Shown here piece by piece: positions 53,301 to 64,000 of a stretch of DNA of 64,000 bases (positions are counted from its first letter, which is position 1; the number at the start of each line of letters is the position of its first letter). This stretch comes from Chamaelirium japonicum (Eukaryota > Streptophyta > Magnoliopsida > Liliales > Melanthiaceae): NCBI GenBank assembly GCA_947650365.1, contig CANTAL010000096.1, forward strand, positions 558,001 to 622,000, read 5' to 3'. A model generated the notes under the pieces. It saw nothing but the letters and a program-made list of their open reading frames with translations. It had not been told where the DNA came from and searched no databases. The position numbers and the translations under genes are program-made.

Positions 53301-53804
53301 CGTACGAATGAATTAGAATGGATCGTACGAATGAACTAGAATGGATACATTCGTGCGAATGAATTAGAATGGATCGTACGAATGAATTAGAATGGATCGT
53401 ACGAATGAATTAGAATGGATCTTATGAATGAATTAGAATGGATCGTACGAATGAATTAGAATGGATCGTACGAATGAATTAGAATGCATACATTCGTGCG
53501 AATGAATTAGAATGGATCGGACGAATGAATTAGAATGGATCGTACGAATGAATTAGAATGATCATATGAATAAATTAGAATGGATACATTCGTCCGAATA
53601 AATTAGAATGGATCATACGAATGAGTAAGAATGGATCGTACGAATGAAATAGAATAGATTGTACGAATGAATTAGAATGGATCCTACGAATGAATTAGAA
53701 TGGATCGTGTGAAAGAATTAGAATGGATTGTATGAATGAATTAGAATGGATCGTATGAATGAATTAGAATGGATCGTGCGAATGAATTCGAATGGATCGT
53801 ACGA
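50322..53804. repeat. satellite blocks: - 50322-50855, + 50856-52548, - 52549-53258, + 53259-53804
   Basis: The - block carries the CGCTCGAATG / TAATCCATTCG / CATTTGATCC string (about 50575-50670) seen beside the solo LTR. The + block carries GACTGGATCG with AATAGG near 51460. Switches at 50855 and 52548 are palindromic around CATTCTAATG and ATCGTACGAT respectively. Confidence 0.82.
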
Positions 53805-54181
53805 ATTCATTCTAATTCATTCATACAATCCATTCTAATTCTTTCACACGATCTATTCCTATTCATTCGTAGGATCCATTCTAATTCATTCGTACAATCT
53901 ATTCTATTTCATTCGTACGATCCATTCTTACTCATTCGTATGATCCATTCTAATTCATTCGGACGAATGTATCCATTCTAATTTATTCGTACGAACCATT
54001 CTAATTCATTCGTACGATCCATTCTAATTCATTCGTACGATCCATTCTAATTCATTCGTCCGATCCATTCTAATTCATTCGCACGAATGTATCCATTCTA
54101 ATTCATTCATACGGTCCATTCTAATTCATTCGCACAATCCATTCTATTTCATTCGTACGATCCATTCTTACTCATTCGTAT

Positions 54182-54197
54182 GATCCATTATGGATAC
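54182..54197. repeat. recurrent switch junction GATCCATTATGGATAC, copy 5
   Basis: Identical core, part of the 49.7/53.9 kb duplication at offset 4217. Confidence 0.9.
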
Positions 54198-54382
54198 ATT
54201 CGTGCGAATGAATTACAATGGATCATACGAATGAGTAAGAATGGATCGTACGAATGAAATAGAATGGATTGTGCGAATGAATTAGAATGGATCGTACGAA
54301 TGAATTAGAATGGATCATGTGAAAGAATTAGAATGGATTGTATGAATGAATTAGAATAGATCGTATGAATGAATTAGAATGG
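54194..54382 (+). repeat. 8-monomer higher-order unit beginning at an inverted junction
   Basis: Counterpart of 49977 at offset 4217. The 28-mer ends AATTACAATGG. Confidence 0.85.
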
Positions 54383-57300
54383 ATCGTACGAATGAATTAG
54401 AATGGATCAGACAAATGAACTAGAATGGATACATTCGTGCGAATGAATTAGAATGGATCGTACGAATGAATTAGAATGGATCGTATGAATGAATTAGAAT
54501 GGATCTTACGAATGAATTAGAATGGATCGTACGAATGCACGATCCATGCTAATTCATTCGTTCGATCAATTCTAATTCATTACCACGATCAATTCTAATT
54601 CATTCGTACGATCCATTCTAATTCATTCGCGCGATCCATTCTAATTCATTCGTACGATCCATTCTAATTCTTTCACACGATCCATTCTAATTCATTCGTA
54701 CGATCCATTATAATTCATTCGTACGATCTATTCTAATTCATTCGTACGATCCATTCTAATTCATTCGTACGATCCATTCTAATTCCTTCGTACGATCCAT
54801 TCTAATTCATTCATACAATCCATTCTAATTCTTTCACACGATCCATTCTAATTTATTCGTACGATCCATTCTAATTCATTCATGCAATCCATTCTATTTC
54901 ATTCGTATGATCCATTCTAATTCCTTCGTACGATCCATTCTAATTCATTCATACAATCCATTCTAATTCTTTCACACGATCCATTCTAATTCATTCATAC
55001 GATCCATTCTAATTCATTCGTACGATCTATTCTAATTCATTCGTACGATCCATTCTTATTCATTCATACGATCCATTCTAATTCATTCGCACAATCCATT
55101 CTAATTCATTCGTACAATCCACTCTAATTCATTCGTATGATCCATTTTAACTCATTCGGTGGATCCATTCTAATTCATTCGCATGAATGAATTAGAACTG
55201 ATCGTACGAATGAATTAGAATGGATACATTCGTGCGAATGAATTAGAATAGATTGTATGAATGAATTAGAATGGATCGTACGAATGAACTAGAATGGATA
55301 CATTCGTGCGAATGAATTAGAATGGATCGTACGAATGAATTAGAATGGATCGTACGAATGAATTAGAATGGATCTTACGAATGAACTAGAATGGATCGTG
55401 CGAATGAATTAGAATGGATCGTACGAATGAATTAGAATGGATCGTGCTAATGAATTAGAATTGATCGAACGAATGAATTAGAATGGATACATTCGTGCGA
55501 ATGAATTAGAATGGATCGGACGAATGAATTAGAATGGATCGTACGAATGAGTAAGAATGGATCGTACGAATGAAATAGAATAGATCGTACGAATGAATTA
55601 GAATGGATCGTACGAAGGAATTAGAATCGATCGTACGAATGAATTAGAATGGATATATTCGTGCAAATGAATTAGAATGGGTCGTTTTAATGTATTAGAA
55701 TGGATCGTATAAGTGAATTAGAATGGATCGTACGATTGAATTAGAATGGATCGTATGAATGAATTAGAATGGATACATTCGTGTGAATGAATTTGAATGG
55801 ATCGTATGAATGAATTAGAATAGATTTCGTGAATGAAATAGAACTGATCGTACGAATGAATTAGAATGGATACATTCGTGCGAATGAATTAGAATGGATT
55901 GTATGAATGAATTAGAATGGATCCTATGAATGAATAAGAATAGATCGTGCGAATGAATTAGAATGGATCGTACGAATGAATTAGAATGGATCGTGCTAAT
56001 GAATTAGAATTGATCGAACGAATGAATTAGCATGGATCGTGCTAATGAATTAGAATGGAACGTACGAATGAATTAGAATGGATCGTGTGAAAGAATTAGA
56101 ATGGATTGTATGAATGAATTAGAATGAATTCGTACGATCCATTCGAATTCATTCGCACGATCCATTCTAATTCATTAATACGATCCATTCTAATTCATTC
56201 ATACAATCCATTCTAATTCTTTCACACGATCCATTCTAATTCATTCGTAGGATCCATTCTAATTCATTCGTACAATCTATTCTATTTCATTCGTACGATC
56301 CATTCTTACTCATTCGTATGATCCATTCTAATTCATTTGAACGAATGTATCCATTCAAATTTATTCGTACGATCCATTATAGAATTCATTCGTACGATCC
56401 ATTTTAATTCATTCGTACGATCCATTCTAATTCATTCGTCCGATCCATTCTAATTCATTCGCACGAATGTATCCATTCTAATTCATTCGTACGATCCATT
56501 CTAATTCATTCGTACGATCCATTCTAATTCATTCGTAAGATCCATTCTAATTCATTCATATGATCCATTCTAATTCATTCGTACGATCCATTCTAATTCA
56601 TTCGCACGAATGTATCCATTCTAGTTCATTCGTACGATCCATTCTAATTCATTCATACAATCCATTCTAATTTATTTGCACCAATGCATCCATTCTAATT
56701 CATTCGTACGATAAGTTCTAATTTATTCACAAAATCTATTCTAATTCATTCATACGATCCATTCTAATTCATTCACACGAATGTATCCATTCTAATTCAT
56801 TCATACGATCCATTCTAATTCATTCGTATGATCCATTCTAATTCACTCATACGATCCATTCTAATACATTTATACGATCCATTCTAATTCATTTGCACGA
56901 ATATATCCATTCTAATTCATTCGTACGATCCATTCTAATTCCTTCGTACGATCCATTCTAATTCATTCGTACGATCTATTCTAATTCATTCGTACGATCC
57001 ATTCTAATTCATTCGTTCGATCCATTCTAATTCCTTCGTACGATCCATTCTAATTCATTCGTACGATCCATTCTAATTCCTTCGTACGATCCATTCTAAT
57101 TCATTCGTACGATCCATTCTATTTCATTCGTACGATCCATTCTAATTCATTTGTGCAATCCATTCTATTTCATTCGTACGATCCATTCTTACTCATTCGT
57201 ACGATCCATTCTAATTCATTCACACGAATGTATCCATTCGTATGAATAAATTAGAATAGATTGTACGAATGAATTAGAATGGATCGTACGAATGAATTAG

Positions 57301-58353
57301 AATGGATCGTACGAAGGAATTAGAATAGATCGTACGAATGAATTAGAATGGATCGTACGAATGAATTAGAATAGATCGTACGAATGAATTAGAATGGATC
57401 GTACGAAGGAATTAGAATGGATCGTACGAAGGAATTAGAATGGATCGTACGAATGAATTTGAATGGATACATTTGTGCGAATGAATCTAAATGGATTGTA
57501 TGAATGAATTACAATGGATCTTACGAATGAATTAGAATGGATCGTACGAATGAATTAGAATAGCTCATACGAATGAATTAGAATGAATCATATGAATGAA
57601 TTAGAATGGTTACATTCGTGCGAATGAATTAGAATAGATCGTACGAATGAATTAGAATAGATCGTATGAATGAATTAGAATGGATCGTACGAATGAAATA
57701 GAATGAATCGTACGAATGAATTAGAATGGATACATTCGTGCGAATGAATTAGAATAGATACATTCGTGCGAAAGAATTAGAATAGATCGTATGAAAGAAT
57801 TACAATAGATCCTATGAATGAATTAGAATGGATCGTGCGAATGAATTAGAATAGATCGTACGAATGAATTAGAATAGATCGTACGAATGAATTAGAATGG
57901 ATCGTACGAAGGAATTAGAATGGATCGTACGAATGAATTAGAATGGATATATTCATGCAAATGAATTAGAATGGATCGTATGAATGTATTAGAATGGATC
58001 GTATGAGTGAATTAGAATGGATCGTACGAATGAATTAGAATGGATCTTACGAATAAATTAGAATGGATCGTACGATTGAATTAGAATGGATCATACGAAT
58101 GAATTAGAATGGATAAATTCGTGCGAATGAATTAGAATGGATCGGACGAATGAATTAGAATGGATCGTACGAATGAATTAGAATGGATCGTACGAATGAA
58201 ATAGAATGGATCGTACGAATAAATTAGAATGGATACATTCGTCCGAATGAATTAGAATGGATCATACGAATGAGTAAGAATGGATCGTACGAATGAAATA
58301 GAATAGATTGTACGAATGAATTAGAATGGATTCGTACGAATGAATTAGAATGG

Positions 58354-58542
58354 ATACATTCGTGCGAATGAATTAAAATGGATCGTACCAATGAGTAAGA
58401 ATGGATCGTACGAATGAAATAGAATGGATTGTGCGAATGAATTAGAATGTATCGTACGAATGAATTAGAATGGATCGTATGAAAGAATTCGAATGGATTG
58501 TATGAATGAATTAGAATAGATCGTATGAATGAATTAGAATGG
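58354..58542 (+). repeat. 8-monomer higher-order unit
   Basis: Markers are in order, with ACCAATGAGTAAG as at 20346 and 23566. The sixth monomer is GTATGAAAG. Confidence 0.83.
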
Positions 58543-60038
58543 ATCGTACGAATGAATTAGAATGGATCGTACGAATGAATTAGAATGGATACATTCGAGC
58601 GATTGAATTAGAATGGATACATTCGTGCGAAAGAATTAGAATAGATCGTATGAATGAATTAGAATGGATCCTATGAATGAATTAGAATGGATCGTGCGAA
58701 TGAATTAGAATGGATCGTACGAATGAATTAGAATGGATCGTACGAATGAATTAGAATGGATCGTGCTAATGAATCAAAATTGATCGAACGAATGAATTAG
58801 CATGGATCGTGCTAATGAATTAGAATGGAACGTACGAATGAATTAGAATGGATCGTGTGAAAGAATTAGAATGGATTGTATGAATGAATTAGAATGAATT
58901 CGTATGATCCATTCGAATTCATTCGCACGATCCATTCTAATTCATTCATACGATCCATTCTAATTCATTCATACAATCCATTCTAATTCTTTCACACGAT
59001 CCACTCTAATTCATTCGTAGGATCCATTCTAATTCATTCGTACAATCTATTCTATTTCATTCGTACGATCCATTCTTACTCATTCGTATGATCCATTCTA
59101 ATTCATTCGGACGAATGTATCCATTCTAATTTATTCGTACGATCAATTCTAATTCATTCGTACGATCCATTCTAATTCATTCGTACGATCCATTCTTACT
59201 CATTCGTATGATCCATTCTAATTCATTCGTACGATCCATTCTAATTCATTCGTACGATCCATTCTAATTCATTCGCACAATCTATTCTAATTCATTCGTA
59301 CGATCCATTCTATGAATGAATTAGAATGGATTGTATGAATGAATTAGAATGGATACATTCGTGAGAATAAATTAGAATGGATCATACGAATGAGTAAGAA
59401 TGGATCGTACGAATGAAATAGAATGGATTGTACGAATGAATTAGAATGGATCGTACAAATGAATTAGAATGGATCGCACGAATGAATTAGAATGGATCAT
59501 ACGAATGAGTAAGAATGGATCGTACAAATGAAATAGAATGGATTGTACGAATGAATTAGAATAGATCGTACGAATGAATTAGAATGGGTCGTGTGAAAGA
59601 ATTAGAATGCATTGTATGAATGAATTTGAATAGATCGTATGAATGAATTAGAATGGATCGTGTGAATGAATTCGAATGGATCGCATGATCCATTCAAATA
59701 GAATGGATCGTATGAATGAATTAGAATGGATCGGGCGAATGAATTAGAATGGATTGTAGGAATGAATTAGAATGGATCGTATGAATGAATTTGAATGGAT
59801 CGTATGAATGAATTAGAATGGATCGTGCGAATGAATTAGAATGGATCGTACGAATGAATTAGAATGGATCGTACGAATGAATTAGAATGGATCATATGAA
59901 TGAATTAGAATGGATCATACGAATGAGTAAGAATGGATCGTACGAATGAAATAGAATGGATTGTATGAATGAATTAGAATGGATACATTCATGCGAATGA
60001 ATTAGAATGGATCGGATGATTTAATTAGAATGGATCGT
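58521..60038. repeat. distant third copy of the 36-39 kb 1.5-kb repeat
   Basis: Order: + to 58902, - 58903-59313, + 59314-60038. It shares ATTAGCATGGATCGTGCTAAT near 58797, the 11-11-11 junction at 58892-58924, and CGCATGATCCATTCAAATAG near 59692 with copies at 36.2 and 37.7 kb. It lies about 20.9 kb from copy 2. Confidence 0.8.
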
Positions 60039-63000
60039 ACGATTCATTCTAATTTATTCGTACGATCCATTATAATACATTCGTACGATTCATGCTAATT
60101 CATTCGCACGATCCATTCTAATTCATTCGTACGATCCATTCTTATTCATTCATACGATCCATTCTAATTTATTCGCACAATCCATTCTAATTCATTCGTA
60201 CAATCCATTCTAATTCATTCCCACGATCCATTCTAATTCATTCGTACGATCCATTCTAATTCATTCGTACAATCCATTCTAATTCATTCCCACGATCCAT
60301 TCTAATTCATTCATACGATCCATTCTAATTCATTCATACGATCTATTCTAATTCTTTCGCACGAATGTATCCATTCTAATTCAATCGCTCGAATGTATCC
60401 ATTCTAATTCATTCGTACGATCCATTCTAATTCATTCGTACGATCCATTCTAATTCATTCATACGATCTATTCTAATTCATTCATACAATCCATTCGAAT
60501 TCTTTCATACGATCCATTCTAATTCATTCGTACGATACATTCTAATTCATTCGCACAATCCATTCTATTTCATTCGTACGATCCATTCTTACTCATTGGT
60601 ACGATCCATTTTAATTCATTCGCACGAATGTATCTATTCTAATTCATTCGTACGAATCCATTCTAATTCATTCGTACAATCTATTCTATTTCATTCGTAC
60701 GATCCATTCTTACTCATTCGTATGATCCATTCTAATTCATTCGGACGAATGTATCCATTCTAATTTATTCGTACGATCCATTCTATTTCATTCGTACGAT
60801 CCATTCTAATTCATTCGTACGATCCATTCTAATTCATTCGTCCGATCCATTCTAATTCATTCGCACGAATTTATCCATTCTAATTCATTCGTATGATCCA
60901 TTCTAATTCAATCGTACGATCCATTCTAATTTATTCGTAAGATCCATTCTAATTCATTCGTACGATCCATTCTAATTCACTCATACGATCCATTCTAATA
61001 CATTCATACGATCCATTCTAATTCATTTGCATGAATATATCCATTCTAATTCATTCGTACGATCCATTCTAATTCCTTCGTACGATCCATTCTAATTCAT
61101 TCGTACGATCTATTCTAATTCATTCGTACGATCTATTCTAATTCATTCGCACGATCCATTCTAATTCATTCATAGGATCTATTGTAATTCTTTCATACGA
61201 TCTATTCTAATTCTTTCGCACGAATGTATCTATTCTAATTCATTCGCACGAATGTATCCATTCTAATTCATTCGTACGATTCATTCTATTTCATTCGTAC
61301 GATCCATTCTAATTCATTCATACGATCTATTCTAATTCATTCGTACGATCTATTCTAATTCATTCGCACGAATGTAACCATTCTAATTCATTCATATGAT
61401 TCATTCTAATTCATTCGTATGAGTTATTCTAATTCATTCGTACGATCCATTCTAATTCATTCGTAAGATCCATTGTAATTCATTCATACAATCCATTTAG
61501 ATTCATTCGCACAAATGTATCCATTCAAATTCATTCGTACGATCCATTCTAATTCCTTCGTACGATCCATTCTAATTCCTTCGTACGATCCATTCTAATT
61601 CATTCGTACGATCTATTCTAATTCATTCGTACGATCCATTCTAATTCATTCGTACGATCTATTCTAATTCCTTCGTACGATCCATTCTAATTCATTCGTA
61701 CGATCCATTCTAATTCATTCGTACAATCTATTCTAATTTATTCATACGAATGGATACATTCGTGTGAATGAATTAGAATGGATCGTACGAATGAGTAAGA
61801 ATGGATCGTACGAATGAAATAGAATGGATTGCACAAATGAATTAGAATGGATCGTACGAATGAAATAGAATGGATCGTACGAATGAATTAGAATGGATCG
61901 TACGAAGGAATTAGAATGGATCGTACGAATGAATTAGAATGGATCGTACGAAGGAATTAGAATGGATCGAACGAATGAATTAGAATGGATCGTACGAATG
62001 AATTAGAATAGATCGTACGAATGAATTAGAATGGATCGTACGAAGGAATTAGAATGGATCGTACGAATGAATTAGAATGGATATATTCGTGCAAATGAAT
62101 TAGAATGGATCGTATAAATGTATTAGAATGGATCGTATGAGTGAATTAGAATGGATCGTACGAATGAATTAGAATGGATCGTATGAATGAATTAGAATGG
62201 ATACATTCGTGTGAATGAATTAGAATGGATCGTATGAATGAATTAGAATAGATTTTGTGAATAAATTAGAACTTATCGTACGAATGAATTAGAATGGATG
62301 CATTGGTGCAAATAAATTAGAATGGATTGTATGAATGAATTAGAATGGATCGTACGAATGAACTAGAATGGATACATTCGTGCGAATGAATTAGAATGGA
62401 TCGTACGAATGAATTAGAATGGATCATATGAATGAATTAGAATGGATCTTACGAATGAATTAGAATGGATCGTACGAATGAATTAGAATGGATCGTACGA
62501 ATGAATTAGAATGGATACATTCGTGCGAATGAATTAGAATGGATCGGACGAATGAATTAGAATGGATCGTACGAATGAATTAAAATGGATCGTACGAATG
62601 AATTCTATAATGGATCGTACGAATAAATTTGAATGGATACATTCGTTCAAATGAATTAGAATGGATCATACGAATGAGTAAGAATGGATCGTACGAATGA
62701 AATAGAATAGATTGTACGAATGAATTAGAATGGATCCTACGAATGAATTAGAATGGATCGTGTGAAAGAATTAGAATGGATTGTATGAATGAATTAGAAT
62801 GGATCGTATTAATGAATTAGAATGGATCGTGCGAATGAATTCGAATGGATCGTACGAATTCATTCTAATTCATTCATACAATCCATTCTAATTCTTTCAC
62901 ACGATCCATTCTAATTCATTCGTACGTTCCATTCTAATTCATTAGCACGATCCATGCTAATTCATTCGTTCGATCAATTCTAATTCATTAGCACGATCCA

Positions 63001-63549
63001 TTCTAATTCATTCGTACGATCCATTCTAATTCATTCGCACGATCCATTCTAATTCATTTATAGGATCCATTCTAATTCATTCATACGATCTATTCTAATT
63101 CTTTCGCATGAATGTATACATTCTAATTCATTCGCACGAATATATCCTTTCTAATTCATTCGTACGATCCATTCTAATTCATTCGTTCGATCCATTCTTA
63201 CTCATTCGTATGATCCATTCTAATTCATTCGTACGATCCATTCTAATTCATATGCACAAAGGTATCCATTCTAATCCATTCGTAGGATCCATTCTAATCC
63301 ATTCGTACGATCCATTCTAATTCATTCGTGCGATCCATTCTAATTCATTCACTCGAATGTATCCATTCTAATCCATTCGTACGATCCATTCTAATCCATT
63401 TGTACGATCCATTCTAATTCATTCCCATGAATGTAACCATTCTAATTTATTCATTTGATCCATTTTAATTCATTCGTACGATCCATTCTAATTCATTCGT
63501 CCGATCCTTTCTAATTCATTCGCACGAAGGTATCCATTCTAATTCATTC

Positions 63550-63625
63550 GATGAATGGGTAAGAATGGAATAAATTAGAATGAGTAAGAATGGATTCGTA
63601 CGATCCTTTCTAATTCATTCGAATG
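63550..63625. repeat. scrambled satellite fragment cluster
   Basis: Within about 75 bp, partial monomers of both orientations are joined out of phase: ATTCGATGAATGGGTAAG, GGAATAAATTAG, GAGTAAGAATGG, then a - piece (ATCCTTTCTAATTCATTCG), then AATGAGTAAGAATAAATTAG. No 23-bp phase is kept. Confidence 0.8.
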
Positions 63626-63813
63626 AGTAAGAATAAATTAGAATGGATCATACGAATGAATTAGAATGGATCGTACGAATGAATTAGAATGGATCGTACG
63701 AATAAATTAGAACGGATACATTCGTCCGAATGAATTAGAATGGATCATACGAATGAGTAAGAATGGATCGTACGAATGAATTAGAATGGATTCGTACGAA
63801 TGAATTAGAATGG

Positions 63814-64000
63814 ATACATTCGTGCGAATGAATTAGAATGGATCGTACCAATGAGTAAGAATGGACAGTACGAATGAAATAGAATGGATTGTGCGAATGA
63901 ATTAGAATGGATCGTACGAATGAATTAGAATGGATCGTGTGAAAGAATTAGAATGGATTGTATGAATGAATTAGAATAGATCGTATGAATGAATTAGAAT
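63814..64000 (+). repeat. 8-monomer higher-order unit, cut by the window end
   Basis: 187 of the expected 189 bases are present, again with ACCAATGAGTAAG. The array therefore continues to the right. Confidence 0.83.

Larger units (their letters stand above)
53805..58520. repeat. satellite blocks: - 53805-54188, + 54189-54540, - 54541-55184, + 55185-56132, - 56133-57240, + 57241-58520
   Basis: The part 53890-54740 matches 49680-50520 at a nearly constant offset of about 4217 bp. The GATCCATTATGGATAC junction is at 54182, and 11-11-11 junctions lie at 53780 and 56122. The joint at 56378 (CATTATAGAATTC) is irregular. Confidence 0.82.
26344..64000. repeat. 23-bp satellite array, right part, to the window end
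   Basis: The same satellite resumes immediately after the solo LTR and continues past the right edge without any non-satellite insertion. The longest single-orientation block is 42735-45747 (+), about 3.0 kb. Duplicated segments link distant parts: 28.4-29.9 with 41.35-43.0 kb, 36.2-39.2 with 58.5-60.2 kb, and 49.7-50.5 with 53.9-54.7 kb. No gene is present. Confidence 0.97.
60039..64000. repeat. satellite blocks: - 60039-61747, + 61748-62848, - 62849-63549, scrambled 63550-63625, + 63626-64000
   Basis: The first - block continues the duplication with 39203 onward. It holds CGCTCGAATG near 60389. The - block at 62849 follows an 11-11-11 junction and again carries the CGCTCGAATG / CATTTGATCC string (about 63350-63460). 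The last complete feature is an 8-monomer unit cut two bases short by the window end. Confidence 0.82.

Noticed and set aside
2084-63320. Many 60-84 residue open frames in the satellite with IHSNSF, RSILIHSYDPF and similar repeats
   Set aside because: A 23-bp repeat passes through all three frames every three monomers, and one frame meets TAA in TTCTAATTC. Variants such as TTACTC remove that stop locally and lengthen frames. The peptides are translations of the repeat, on whichever strand is CTAATTC, with no conserved start, Kozak context or codon bias.
1665-64000. CRISPR array
   Set aside because: The 23-bp units are contiguous with no unique spacers, far exceed CRISPR array form, and occur in both orientations beside plant retrotransposons.
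1665-64000. Telomeric or interstitial telomere repeat
   Set aside because: No TTTAGGG, TTAGGG or related G-run repeat was found. The unit is 23 bp with GAATG pentamers.
1665-64000. CENP-B box or a known named centromeric satellite
   Set aside because: No TTCG....A..CGGG-like motif is visible in the monomer, and I do not recognise the unit as a published family. A centromeric role stays a hypothesis.

Overview
The window looks like nuclear DNA from a plant. It is almost entirely one satellite array interrupted by LTR retrotransposon sequence. The plant assignment rests on a partial retrotransposon whose primer-binding site (starting TGGCGCCGTC) and Gag remnant are of the kind found in plant Ty3/gypsy elements, and on an AT-rich solo LTR. 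I see no intact host gene, rRNA, tRNA or CRISPR array. I do not recognise the satellite as a named family.

Layout. Positions 1-1664 hold the 5' part of a decayed LTR retrotransposon on the minus strand: a gag pseudogene (831-185), primer-binding site (992-971) and 5' LTR (1664-996). The rest of the element lies beyond the left edge. From 1665 to 64000 the DNA is a tandem satellite, broken only by a 673-bp solo LTR at 25671-26343 with a CATTC target duplication. The monomer is 23 bp. On the G-rich strand it reads as the pentamers GAATG, AATTA, GAATG, GATCG followed by TAC. A 28-bp form carries an extra pentamer (GATAC, ATTCG, TGC). Named substitution variants (GAGTAAG, GAAATAG, GTGTGAAAG) occur in a fixed order, giving an 8-monomer (189-bp) higher-order unit. 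Such units are packed into larger repeats of about 1.5 and 3.3 kb.

The striking property is orientation. The array is not head-to-tail throughout. I count roughly 80 changes of strand in about 61.7 kb of satellite, in blocks from about 20 bp to 3 kb. I call blocks with GAATGAATTAG on the given strand '+' and those with CTAATTCATTC '-'. Many switches are near-perfect palindromes with loops of 0-30 nt. Several exact switch junctions recur at distant sites: an 11-11-11 bp junction 11 times and a GATCCATTATGGATAC junction 5 times. The inverted structure therefore arose first and was amplified afterwards.

Block limits were read by eye and are good to about 5-10 bp. Short open reading frames in the satellite encode only a periodic IHSNSF-like peptide and are artefacts of a 23-bp repeat that rotates through three frames. 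No gene network is present. The functional question is what an inverted-block satellite does, for example centromeric or pericentromeric DNA, a source of double-stranded RNA, or a fragile palindromic region. Sequence alone does not settle it.
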